A DNA stretch of 64,000 nucleotides, from contig OY829326.1 of NCBI GenBank assembly GCA_963691655.1, positions 108,659,388 to 108,723,387 of the forward strand. Reading direction: 5' to 3'. A model generated the notes under the pieces. It was not told the origin of the DNA. It worked only from the letters and a program-made list of their open reading frames with translations, and did no database searches. Positions 1 to 10,100 of the stretch are shown piece by piece (the stretch's first letter is position 1; each line of letters opens with the position of its first letter). Source of the stretch: Toxonevra muliebris (Eukaryota; Arthropoda; Insecta; Diptera; Pallopteridae). The position numbers were made by a program, and so were the translations under genes.

Positions 1-2
1 CT

Positions 3-1277
3 AGCGTTCGGTCGCTATCTTCGAACAACCCTACCACTTCGGCAACTGTGCCAGGTGCTAGGGTTGTTCCACCGCCCGTTCGCCGGTCTGGTGTAGCCAG
101 GGATTCGGCAACTAAGCCGGCCTTAGCCTCCACCAGTACAGGCCCCAGCACCGCTTCCACCTCTGGTGCTCGCGCGCACATTACTGCGTCAACACGGGCG
201 TACAGGACCAGAAGGTCAGCCTTCAGGATCCTGAATAGGCTGGAGCCCCTTGATCCCTCTTCGCTCTCCGAAAGGGATAAGGCAGCTCTTCAATGGGCCC
301 AGCAGAATGCTGGTGCTCGCCCTCCTCCTCCTCCACTAATACCTCCTCATACAGCTAGTCAGAAACGACTAAGGTCGACTGATAAGGCTGTCCAACCTGT
401 CCGTCAGGACACCAAAAGGCCAAGACTGGCAACCCCAAAGCCGAAACTTAATCGGCCTTTTAATGAGGTTGCGAAAGATGGTCTTATCTGGGCCATTGTT
501 GACTCCAGTAACAGCGACGGTACCATATCCCCAGACAACTGGAGGTTGGTACAGGCGGCGCTTCGCAATGTCTACAAAGATGTTGTTACGGCGAATCCAG
601 GCCCGTCGCCCAAATGCCGAGATGCCGGTTGGTATCAAGGCCACATAAAGTTGGTAGCTTGTGCAGATCAACGCTCTGCGGACCTTTACAAGCTGGCCAT
701 TGCTAAGTTGGGAGAGGTATGGCCAGGTGCAAAGCTTTCTGCTGTATCTAAAGACCAGATCCCCAACCGACCACGTTCCAAGGCATGGATTCCGGCTGAG
801 CCCTCCTCGCCGGATGAAATCCTCGAGCTCATAAAGTTAAGCAACCTTGAGCTACCCACCCATGATTGGAGAGTAGCCAAGGTCAGCGAACCCAAGGGCA
901 ACTTCCGTGAGGCACTCATCATCCTTAATGAGGAGTCGCTCTCACCGCTTAACACCACTAAGGGGGAGATCAACTACGGGTTCGACTCGATCTCCCTCAG
1001 GGTTTACAGATGTGACAAGTTGGGTACTGGGCAAGAAACCGTCACAGAGCCTTCGGCAGAAGCCGTGGACTTCCTGGCGACCTTGTCCCAGTCCCAGACA
1101 GACACTGATCTCTCTGATGAAGGGAGTACCCTGTCCTCCTCCGAACTAGTTGGCGACTTTTTCGGTAAAATGGAGCTTGCCGCTGAGAACGTCGAGGCCC
1201 CTCCTTTGTCTGATGAGGAGGACCCCGACGTCACCATGATTGCCATCCCAAAAAATGGTGAAGGTTATTCAAATTAA
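3..1277 (+). CDS. Retrotransposon ORF1 protein, partial at 5' end (DUF4780-like)
   Basis: The frame is open from the left window edge with no ATG near it, so the N-terminus is missing. The first ~130 visible residues are rich in Pro, Ser, Thr and Ala. The region coded by roughly 460-1020 (starting at FNEVAKDGLIWAIVD) is a globular domain that resembles the DUF4780 domain found in ORF1 of fly LOA/R1-type elements; that assignment is from recognition, not a search. The C-terminus is acidic. No CCHC zinc knuckle is visible. ORF1 proteins of this group bind the element RNA and chaperone it in the RNP. The stop at 1275-1277 lies 20 bp inside ORF2, so translation of ORF2 probably depends on reinitiation or leaky scanning. 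Confidence 0.8.
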   Translation, partial: SVRSLSSNNPTTSATVPGARVVPPPVRRSGVARDSATKPALASTSTGPSTASTSGARAHITASTRAYRTRRSAFRILNRLEPLDPSSLSERDKAALQWAQQNAGARPPPPPLIPPHTASQKRLRSTDKAVQPVRQDTKRPRLATPKPKLNRPFNEVAKDGLIWAIVDSSNSDGTISPDNWRLVQAALRNVYKDVVTANPGPSPKCRDAGWYQGHIKLVACADQRSADLYKLAIAKLGEVWPGAKLSAVSKDQIPNRPRSKAWIPAEPSSPDEILELIKLSNLELPTHDWRVAKVSEPKGNFREALIILNEESLSPLNTTKGEINYGFDSISLRVYRCDKLGTGQETVTEPSAEAVDFLATLSQSQTDTDLSDEGSTLSSSELVGDFFGKMELAAENVEAPPLSDEEDPDVTMIAIPKNGEGYSN

Positions 1278-4200
1278 TCTTCACCACTCCATTACTGCCT
1301 CGGCAGCCCTGCTCCTCCGCCTGACTCAAAAAGGAGAGGAGCTCATACTAGTCCAAGAACCATGGGTCGTCAATGACCGGGTTTGCGGACTCAATATTAA
1401 TGGATACCGCACAGTGTATGTGGAGGGTCAAGGTAAACCCAGATCCTGTATCCTTATCAAAAATAGCATTAACGCTCTTTTACTCTCCAGGTTCAGCGAT
1501 AAAGACAACGTGGCCATGGTTATTGTGATCAACGCCATGGCCACCTGGATCGTCTCCAGCTACATGGCACATGACCACGGTACATCACCGCCGCACGATA
1601 CATTGAAGCTTCTGGTTGCAGAGGCTAACCGTAAACGGACCCCGGTTATCATCGGTGCCGACGCTAATGCCCATCACGAGATGTGGGGCAGCACGGACAC
1701 AAATGAACGAGGTGAGTCCCTCTTTGATTTTATCCTTACTCATGACTTAGTTATTGCTAATAGGGGGAACGAGCCAACCTTCATTACTTCAAATAGAAGG
1801 GAGGTTCTCGATATCACTCTAGTAAGTGAAAACTCGTCACATCTACTGAAAGACTGGAGTGTCTCGCAAGAGTGCTCCTTTTCTGATCATAATTACATTA
1901 ACTTCACCATTGATAAACTAGATCCTACAGACTCTGCAGGTGCTACTAGCCTCATCAATAGGAAGCATACTGACTGGACAAAGTTCCATGCCATTATCGA
2001 GTCTGGCATACAGCCTGCTCCAGCCACTATAAATAACCATTGCGATATTGATCGAGAGGTAAACTCCATTACAGCTCTTTTTAACACTGCTGCTAAATCG
2101 GCATGCAATTCCTCCAAACCTAGAGGTAAGACTAAACCTTTATGGTGGACCCCGGAGATTGCAGAGCTACGAAAAGTATGCAGAAGACTCTTTAATAGAG
2201 CCAAGGCTTTCAATGACTGGTTTCTCTTTAAATCTAAACAAAGGGAACTTAAGTACGCTATAAGGAAAGCTAAAAGGGCGTCTTGGAGGAACTTCTGTGG
2301 TAGCATAGAAAGCTTCTCCGAGACTAGCCGACTTCGAAAACTCTTGAATACGACCCCTAGGGCTCTCGACTGTATCCAGAAATCCGATGGTCACTGGACT
2401 GATTCTGGGATCGAGACCTTAGAGGTCCTCCTGTATACTCATTTTCCAGGGAGTAAAACCTTCGTTGATCATAGTCCTCCTGTGACCGATCATCTTTTAA
2501 GTAACACCTCCCCTTTTCAATTGACCGACACTCTTCTAAAGTGGGCCATCAAATCCTTCAGCCCCTACAAATCTCCAGGGCCAGATGGCATCATTCCCGC
2601 GGATATTCAGCAAGGGGCTGAACACGTAACATCATGGCTATTGCAAATTTATAATGCTTGCCTAAAATTTTCGTACATTCCCAAAAGCTGGAGAGAGGCT
2701 CGTGTAGTCTTCATACCCAAAGCAGGGAAGGCGTCCCATATCAACCCAAAGGACTTCAGACCGATCAGTCTGTCCTCCTTTCTCTTAAAAATATTAGAAA
2801 GGGTTCTTGATTTTCATATCAGGAACTCTATCAATCCCACTCTTTTATCCAAATCACAGCATGCCTATACTAAAGGGAAGTCTGTGGAAACAGCGCTACA
2901 TGTACTCATTGAGGAAGTTGAGAAATCACTTTCCAACAAGGAGTACACACTTGCAGTGTTTCTCGATATCGAGGGGGCATTCAACAATGTCTGCCCCGAC
3001 GCTGTCGTTAATGCCTTAATAAATCTTAATCTTGATGTTAATCTGGTTAAATTTATAGGACAACTACTTAAAACACGTATCATCAGCTCCTCTATCGGAA
3101 ATGATAAAGTCAAAAAGGTTGTCAATAGGGGCACACCACAAGGAGGTGTATTATCGCCTCTTATTTGGAATCTGGCGGTGAACACACTGCTAAACAGATT
3201 AGATCAAACCGGCTGCAAAATAATAGCTTATGCAGATGACATTGCTATTGCAGTATCCGGCAAATACGTTGCTACTCTTTCAGAACGGCTAAATCACTCA
3301 CTTAGCATTCTGTCTCACTGGTGCCGTGAATTCGGTCTTAATGTTAATCCTGCCAAAACAGAGGTTATGCTTTTCACTAGAAAGTATAAAATACCAACTT
3401 TTGCCCTACCCAAAATTAATGGTATCTCGCTTTGTCTTAGTAAGCGCGTCAAATATTTAGGACTTGTTCTTGATCCTAAACTTCAATGGAAAGCTAACAT
3501 AGCAGAGAGAGTACGGAAAGCCTCTTGCGCTCTCTACTGCTGTAAGAGGGCTTTAGGAACAAGATGGGGTCTTCAACCTCGAGTCACTTCCTGGCTCTAT
3601 TCAGCAGTGGTCGAGCCTAATCTTCTTTATGGATCCGTCTTCTGGTGGCCAGCTACTTCAAAGGCGGTCAACCTTAAACCACTGGATAAGGTTAGAAGAA
3701 CGGCAGCCATATTGATTACTGGGGCCCTCCGTACTACCTCCACGAAAGCTCTCTTCGCAATCCTTCATTGGTTGCCAACCTCACTTCTGGTCAAGCAACA
3801 AGCTAAGTGCTCTGCTGTCAGACTCAGTGCCCTAACTCGCTGGACCCGGTCAAACCTGGGCCATGCCAAGATTTTAATCCACGATACGTCCGTACCAACT
3901 AACGTAGACTACATTTGCTCTACCCCTAATTTAAACCACACGTTCTTCACCCATATCCCCAGTAGAGAGGAATGGGTTAATGACGAGGTGGTCACTGACA
4001 ATTTAATTGACATCTATACAGATGGATCCAAATCGGAGGAAAGAGTCGGCTGTGGCATCTTCTCTAGTAAGCTAGATCTCAGACTCTCTTTCCGACTTCC
4101 TGACCATTGCAGCGTCTTTCAGGCGGAAGTAATGGCTATCTATCAAGCGTCCAAGTGGCTTATTCGCAACGATTCATTCGATACGAGTATCCGCATCTAC

Positions 4201-4854
4201 ACGGACAGCCAAGCAGCAATCAAGTCCCTTGCCGGTGTTTTCACTACATCAAAGCTTGTTCTCGACTGCCGATCTTCACTCAACATTTTGTCGAGTCACT
4301 CTCAGGTCCACCTATATTGGGTGCCTGGACATATGGATATTTCAGGTAACTGCAATGCCGACGAGTTAGCAAAACAGGGCTCGCAACTTACAGATATATC
4401 ACCTACCTGCACCATTGGTGTCCCTCTTACGTCTATTAAATTAGCCATTAAGCAAAACTACCTTGAGGAAGCAAAAAGATCCTGGGTAGCGGAGCATACC
4501 TGTGGTATTACCAGGCTAACATGGACCACTATGGACAATAAACGTACTAGACAGCTACTCAACCTAAGCAGAAGCTCCATCAGCATAACGACTTCGGTGC
4601 TCACGGGACACTGCATAATGGGGAGACATGCTGCAAGACTTGGACTGCCATTCAATGACTTCTGTCGGGGCTGCGGCTCTGAGGAGGAGGAAGAAACAGT
4701 CCTTCATTTCATGTGCGAATGCCCATCCCTGGCCAGGAGGAGACTAAAACTCCTGGGTTCACCTTTCTTCACTAGTCTGTCCGAGCTATCATCCGTAAAT
4801 ATTAAGGACATAGCCAGATTCATTATGGAATCCTCATGGTTCTCCACTCCGTAA
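1255..4854 (+). CDS. Retrotransposon ORF2 polyprotein: endonuclease, reverse transcriptase, RNase H
   Basis: The ATG at 1255 gives 1,199 residues. Residues 1-220 are an APE-type endonuclease (QEPWV near 33, GADANAHHEMWGS near 135, SDHNYINF near 212). Reverse transcriptase covers about 440-720, with PYKSPGPDGI, FRPISLSS, TPQGGVLSP and the catalytic YADD near 659. RNase H spans about 915-1045 with YTDGS, the AEV glutamate, YTDSQ and WVPGHMDISGN...DELAK, so all four acidic residues look present. The C-terminus has a Cys/His cluster (CRGC then HFMCEC). The enzyme nicks target DNA and primes reverse transcription at the nick. No disabling change is visible. It overlaps ORF1 by 23 bp in another frame. 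Confidence 0.93.
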   Translation: MVKVIQINLHHSITASAALLLRLTQKGEELILVQEPWVVNDRVCGLNINGYRTVYVEGQGKPRSCILIKNSINALLLSRFSDKDNVAMVIVINAMATWIVSSYMAHDHGTSPPHDTLKLLVAEANRKRTPVIIGADANAHHEMWGSTDTNERGESLFDFILTHDLVIANRGNEPTFITSNRREVLDITLVSENSSHLLKDWSVSQECSFSDHNYINFTIDKLDPTDSAGATSLINRKHTDWTKFHAIIESGIQPAPATINNHCDIDREVNSITALFNTAAKSACNSSKPRGKTKPLWWTPEIAELRKVCRRLFNRAKAFNDWFLFKSKQRELKYAIRKAKRASWRNFCGSIESFSETSRLRKLLNTTPRALDCIQKSDGHWTDSGIETLEVLLYTHFPGSKTFVDHSPPVTDHLLSNTSPFQLTDTLLKWAIKSFSPYKSPGPDGIIPADIQQGAEHVTSWLLQIYNACLKFSYIPKSWREARVVFIPKAGKASHINPKDFRPISLSSFLLKILERVLDFHIRNSINPTLLSKSQHAYTKGKSVETALHVLIEEVEKSLSNKEYTLAVFLDIEGAFNNVCPDAVVNALINLNLDVNLVKFIGQLLKTRIISSSIGNDKVKKVVNRGTPQGGVLSPLIWNLAVNTLLNRLDQTGCKIIAYADDIAIAVSGKYVATLSERLNHSLSILSHWCREFGLNVNPAKTEVMLFTRKYKIPTFALPKINGISLCLSKRVKYLGLVLDPKLQWKANIAERVRKASCALYCCKRALGTRWGLQPRVTSWLYSAVVEPNLLYGSVFWWPATSKAVNLKPLDKVRRTAAILITGALRTTSTKALFAILHWLPTSLLVKQQAKCSAVRLSALTRWTRSNLGHAKILIHDTSVPTNVDYICSTPNLNHTFFTHIPSREEWVNDEVVTDNLIDIYTDGSKSEERVGCGIFSSKLDLRLSFRLPDHCSVFQAEVMAIYQASKWLIRNDSFDTSIRIYTDSQAAIKSLAGVFTTSKLVLDCRSSLNILSSHSQVHLYWVPGHMDISGNCNADELAKQGSQLTDISPTCTIGVPLTSIKLAIKQNYLEEAKRSWVAEHTCGITRLTWTTMDNKRTRQLLNLSRSSISITTSVLTGHCIMGRHAARLGLPFNDFCRGCGSEEEEETVLHFMCECPSLARRRLKLLGSPFFTSLSELSSVNIKDIARFIMESSWFSTP

Positions 4855-5122
4855 ATGGGGGAGTCGCGCCGTACTGTGGTATCACAATGAGCCTAATTTG
4901 TGCTTAAGTGTGCTTTCAAGCAGAAGGCTGCCACTCCAACCTAACCTAACCTATTTGCATAACTACAATACTAATTTTCTAAGTATCTAGACGGACATAA
5001 AAAATTGATAATTTTTTTTCGGGTTCGAATAACTCCAAATATTTAGGTGGAAAAGGTATGAAAAAAAGAAACTTTAATTTACTAGACAATTAGTGTATTA
5101 ATGTACATATACCTTTTTATAA

Positions 5123-5646
5123 CACTGTGCAACAATTTTAGCATCATGCAATCTAACGAAGAAGCGACTTACACAGGTCAATAGTACTGGTCTAGAGTAA
5201 CAAAACCCTAAGAGGGTTTTAAAAAGTTAGCTCGCTTTTAAATGATACAGCCTTTCAAAGTTGTGATATTTTAGTGCATTTTTCAATTCTATTTTCTGTT
5301 TATAATAAAAACAAAAATTTGAAAATCCAAACTCTATTAAATTCTATACATTTTTGTTTATAGTATTACTGCGTATTTTTTACAAAAGTCATGTTATGGA
5401 TAGTTTAAACTTCTTAATATGGAAAACTAATATAATGTTAAAATTGTTAATGATATTATTTCACTGAAGAAAACAGTCAAAAATATCAAATAGCATTCGA
5501 ATAATGATCGCTAAAAAATAAGTTACAAGAGGCAAACTTTGAATGCGAGCTAACTTTGCAAAACCCTTTTATGGTTTTGTTACTCTAGACTAGTACTATC
5601 GATCTGTGTTGGTCGATTCTCCGTTAGAAAAATGTGTTGCACAGTG
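5123..5646. mobile_element. MITE-like inverted-repeat element, 524 bp
   Basis: The ends are inverted copies starting CACTGTGCAACA, and the similarity runs inward for roughly 110-120 bp on each side (for example TAGAGTAACAAAACC on the left against its complement near 5575-5590). TAA lies directly outside both ends (5120-5122 and 5647-5649), which fits a 3 bp target duplication. The interior is AT-rich and has no ORF. A 3 bp TAA duplication suggests PIF/Harbinger, but the terminal heptamer also fits the Transib pattern CACWRTG, so the superfamily is open. Confidence 0.7.
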
Positions 5647-5689
5647 TAATCAATCAAAATGGATATATGAACATTTTTTTTTTTTTTTT

Positions 5690-6530
5690 TTTTGAAAGTG
5701 GTATAAGTTCTTTCGAAAAAAAAGAGTTACTCGTAATTTTAGTTAGATATATGTTAGATATCGTCTTTTTATAGTTGCAATCACACATTCAATAGAACAC
5801 GATTTCTTGATAAATTAATAAAAAGAATTTTAGCTGTAACATCTCATTTAACAGATTTATAGTGTTAAAATCATCACCTGAATTGATTAGTATTTGCCAA
5901 TTGTAACGAACGTACGCTGGATGCATTCACAATATCTATTTAAGTCTAAATGTTTATAGGGTTTGATATATTAATCTTTGTCCGAATTGTAGCGGTTTGG
6001 AATTTAGTTTGTATGCCGTGCGAATTGGTATTCTTTCTGGGTATGCATAAAATTTTTCAATTGTCAGTCAACTTTGCCACAGACAAGTAAACAGGAGTGA
6101 AAACTGCGGTAAAATAATTTGTTTAGTGTAATTTCTAAGTTTGTCTATTTTTATGTAACTAACTGTAGCATTTACTTTATTTTTTTAGAAATAATCTCGT
6201 ATGAGTATTAAAATTGCAAACTCTATTTGTTTAACGCAGTCTGTCACCAATATTTTTTAATTAATTCAAACATAAATGGACTTATACCACTTGCAAAAGA
6301 AAGCGATTAATTTTTTTTTTTAGGTTGCTATTATTGAAAGTGGTATAAGTCCATTCCCCACTAACAAAAACATTTATTTTCGTGAAGAATCTTATCAACT
6401 AATATTGAATTGATCAATATTTGCCAATGTTTTTTAATGAATTCAAAAAAAATCTTTAAATATCTCAATATAAATAAATTTAACTTATACCACTTTCAAA
6501 GAAAACGATTCATTTTTTTCATAATGCTAA
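5690..6530. repeat. Dispersed short repeats around a GTGGTATAAGT motif
   Basis: The motif GAAAGTGGTATAAGT occurs at about 5694 and 6336. Its inverse, ACTTATACCACTT, occurs at about 6280 and 6483. The 6278-6292 and 6338-6352 copies form an inverted pair, and the stretch CAATATTTTTTAATTAATTCAAA near 6248 is repeated in diverged form near 6420. These look like remnants of one small inverted-repeat element family that inserted or duplicated several times. No coding capacity is seen. Confidence 0.5.
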
Positions 6531-7130
6531 AAGGCTACTTCAAAACGCATATCCTTGCGAATAGTTCACATAGAGATTGGGCGACTTCCAAAAGCTCAAA
6601 AAACTACAGATTTGCATTCGTAGGATATTGTTGCAATGCACTGAACAACTCCGTTGGTTGGAAAACAAAAGTGGTCAGAAAATATTGACTGCATAAATTT
6701 ACGCTTTCTGCGCAGCGGCAGCACTTATGATACATTATGGAACACACTGCATTGCAGCAGTTTAATACTACTGCGTTTAAGAACAAGATACTTTGCAGAC
6801 ATTTTGGAAATCACCCTTTGGTTAATTTTTGACCAACTCAAGGCTCACGAATAAGCATAAAACCTTTACTTCCTCCGCAATAACAAATAACACCAACAAA
6901 TTATGGCTGACCACTAAACTTTAGAAATAGTAGTTGGAAACTTTTACAAAGATCTAATATGGTATTAATAAAGAGGTAAGCAAATGATTTAATTGCAATT
7001 GATGATGTGCTTTCGTTATTATTGTTGGTTGTTGTGTGATTATATTTGTGGTTGCAAGCAAACAAAATAAAGTGAAATGTAAAATTTTTGAAACAGAACT
7101 GAAATTTTGCGTATAGACAACTTTTACATT
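6531..7130. other. AT-rich spacer downstream of Nup153; last Nup153 exon may lie here
   Basis: No convincing coding exon was found on either strand. The Nup153 model needs a short phase-0 terminal exon or a stop just after its exon 6. If the exon-6 donor is not used, reading on from GAG gives GTA ATG TAA, a stop two codons later near 7125. Short open frames in this stretch look random. Confidence 0.4.
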
Positions 7131-7132
7131 AC

Positions 7133-10100
7133 CTCAGCAGCACCACCGCCAAAATTGAACATCGGTGCTGATGGTGTTGCTCCAAATTGAAACGGTTTCG
7201 CCGTTGGTGTCTGCATCATTCATCACAGTTGCAATTGCGCCCATCAATACAAACATCATAACAAAACACACCACATTCATTCAAATACAGTATGCAGTAG
7301 TAGTAGCAGTAGTAGAAATATATAATAGTAGTAATAATTGCAGTAGTATGCAGTAGTAGTAGTACAATCAACACAATTTCAGAACCACGTTGACGACAGA
7401 AGTACGTGCGATATATTAATAAAATTTGCAAACAAAATACATTTTTGTTTTTAAAAAAAGGAAAGAAAACAATGAAATTTGGAAAGAAAAATAAAAATTA
7501 TGAAAAAATTAGACTAAATTTACTACCAATATTAAATAATATAAAATAATTGATTTGATAAAAATAAGTTGAGTTAATTATTGCTGTTTACTTATTTTCA
7601 TCAACTCAATACAAAAAAGTTATCAATCAAAAACTACTTTTTGCATTTAAATACGATATAGAGTTCTGATGTATGCATAGAAAACTGAAAAAAAGAAATT
7701 CACCTCTGTTGCACCGGTAAAATTAAAAGCTGGTTGATTGGTCGTCGCAAAATTAAAGGCTGGTTTAGCCGTAGCAAAATTGAAACCACCCTGTAACAAA
7801 CAAAAAACCAATCAATTTAAATGTGCATCATTGTGATAGCTACGTAAATTCGGAATAAAGTCAACTTACGCTTGTACTCTGCTGCGCTGATGCAGTAGCT
7901 GCTCCAGATCCAGCACCACCAAACTGAAAAGCTGGTTCAGATTTTTTGGCAGCAGATGCACCATCGCTAGTGCCAGCAGCGGCAGATGCGGCGGCAGCAT
8001 TCGATGCTCCAAAACCACCGAATGTAGCTGATGTGCCTGCTGCGGTACTACCGAATGTTGGTGTCACGCTCGTAGATGCACTATTACCGCCGAATGGCGA
8101 TGCTCCAAATGCAGGTGCTGGTGTTGTGGCATTACTGCTTGGTGTAGCGCCAAAGAGATTTGTGGAACCGATCCCATTGCCCGACGTTGCAGTTGATGCA
8201 CTGTTCGTTCCAAAGATGTTGCTTGTACCCTGGGCAGTGGCTCCATTGCCAAAGGTTGCTCCTACTACTGGTGTTGTTGTGCCTGATGTTGCTATATTGC
8301 CAAATATCGATGAAGATGCAGGTGTTGAACTAGTAATTTTTGTGGTTGTTGCTTGTGGTGAACCTCCAAAGCTTCCAAAGACATGTTTAGATGATTCACT
8401 AGCATTGGAACCAATTGCTGAAATGGGAGCGTTGGACGAAGAGGCACCAAAAACGAAATTATTTGTAGGCCAAGTGGTTGTTGTGGAGGTATTGCTACTG
8501 GTGATCGCTGTAGCTACTGCAGAACTGCTATTATTCGTACTGATTGCTGTTGCAGCAGGAGCAGCTGAGCCGAAAACGAAAGGCGCAGTTGATACAGCTG
8601 CAGCAGTACTGCTAGTATTTCCAAAAATAGGCGTGGCTGATGCAGTTGGTTTTGAGTCATTTTGACCACCACCACCAAAGGAGCCGAATACATTTGTGCT
8701 AGATACTGCACTGTTACCGCTGGATGCTGGCGCGCTGCCAAAAGTGCCAAATGTAGGCGTCATCGCGGGGGCAGAGCCAGAAGAAGCCGAGAAACTCACT
8801 TTGGAAGCAACAACGCCACTAAAACCTGATGAATTAGACGAAGTGGTGGTGGAGGAGCCACTGGTGCCGGCACTGCCTCCTCCGAATGAACCAAACACAA
8901 TTGGATTTGCAGTTGACGTCGTTGAAGTAGGAGCAGCAGCAACTGTCGTTGCATTCGCTGATGCAGTACCAAAAAGAGTTTTGGCTGTAGGTGACGAATT
9001 AACAGCAGCTCCACTACCAAAACTGAAGCCACCTGTGCTGCTAGTTATAGTCGTTGTGGCTGCTGTGGTCGAGGTAGAGGCAGACGACGATGGTGGGTTT
9101 GCAAAACTGAACATCGGCTTGACAACTACTGTTGTTGTAGTAGGTGATATTGTTGTTGCTGCTGAAGCGCCAAAGGTAAACGTCTTTGTGCTAGCTGCAG
9201 TGGCGGAAACTGATGATGGCTTAAAAGCAAATCCACTATCAGCAGGTGAGGATATTGCTGTGTCTGTTGGAGTTTTTCCAGAGTTTACGGACTTTAATGG
9301 TACGGATGTTCCAAATAAAATTTCACTAGGTTTTATACTAGATGGGGTTGTGCCAAAACTGAACGTTGGTGCTGCAGCAGCTGATGCTTTTGCCTGATTT
9401 AATGCTGATACCGATGTTGTTGTCGCTGTTGTTGCTTTTGACAAACTGAATTTGACACTTGTTGGCGAGGTGGAGGAAGATGAAGTTGTCGTCGCGGTTG
9501 ATATGGGTTTCGTAGTGGCTACGGCTGATGATGCTGTGCCAAAAGTAAAACCTGTTGTTGTTGAGGGAGCTGCAACTTTGCCTGTATCAACGCCAAATTT
9601 AAATGCAGTTGTTGGAGTGCCCTTTTTGCCAGTATCAGCAACATCCTTGCCTACTTCTGGGGTATTAACTGTTGTTGTGTTCGTCGCCACTGCTGGCTTA
9701 ATTCCGAAAGTAAACCCACTACTTGTTGATGTGCCAGTTGTGGTTGGTGCCGTGACTAAACTTCCAAATACAAAGCCCTGAGAACTAGCCGACGCTTCCG
9801 CCTCCTTTGTTGATGCTGCCGCTGTGGTTGGACTTTGTGCCACATCCTTTGATGCACTTACAGGAGCAGCACTAAAACCAAAACTGAATTTAGCCGCTGC
9901 AGTTGAACCAAATGAGAATTTTGGCACATTTTCATTGGTGGATTGTGTGCCCGGCTTTGCTTGATCGCAACAAACACACTTGGAGCGCCCAGCGTCGTTG
10001 CGCGTCATGCAAGCTTCACATTCCCATTTGGATACTTTCTGTTCGGCTGCAATGGATTTAAACCCAGCATCAGCCGCAGTTGAGGCTTTTGGAGCAAATC

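Larger units (their letters stand above)
1..4950 (+). mobile_element. Non-LTR retrotransposon (LOA/I-like), 5' end cut by window edge
   Basis: Two overlapping open frames (ORF1 to 1277, ORF2 1255-4854) are followed by a short 3' UTR that ends near 4945 in a simple CAACCTAACCTAACC-type tail and then AT-rich host DNA. A microsatellite-like tail rather than poly(A), together with an APE endonuclease, reverse transcriptase and RNase H in one ORF2, is typical of the LOA/I group. Jockey and R1 elements usually lack RNase H. Neither frame carries a stop or frameshift, so the copy looks young and possibly mobile. The 5' UTR and the start of ORF1 lie left of the window. The clade is inferred from domain content, not from a phylogeny. 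Confidence 0.9.

Noticed and set aside
4915..4950. CCTAACCTAACC as a telomeric repeat
   Set aside because: It is only two to three units directly at the 3' end of a non-LTR element, and flies use no such telomere repeat. It is the element's tail.
7946..9397. Two long plus-strand frames (239 and 233 residues) opposite Nup153
   Set aside because: They are Val/Ala/Pro-rich shadows of the low-complexity FG-repeat coding strand, where Ser/Thr/Ala codons seldom give stops in antisense. They have no conserved features.
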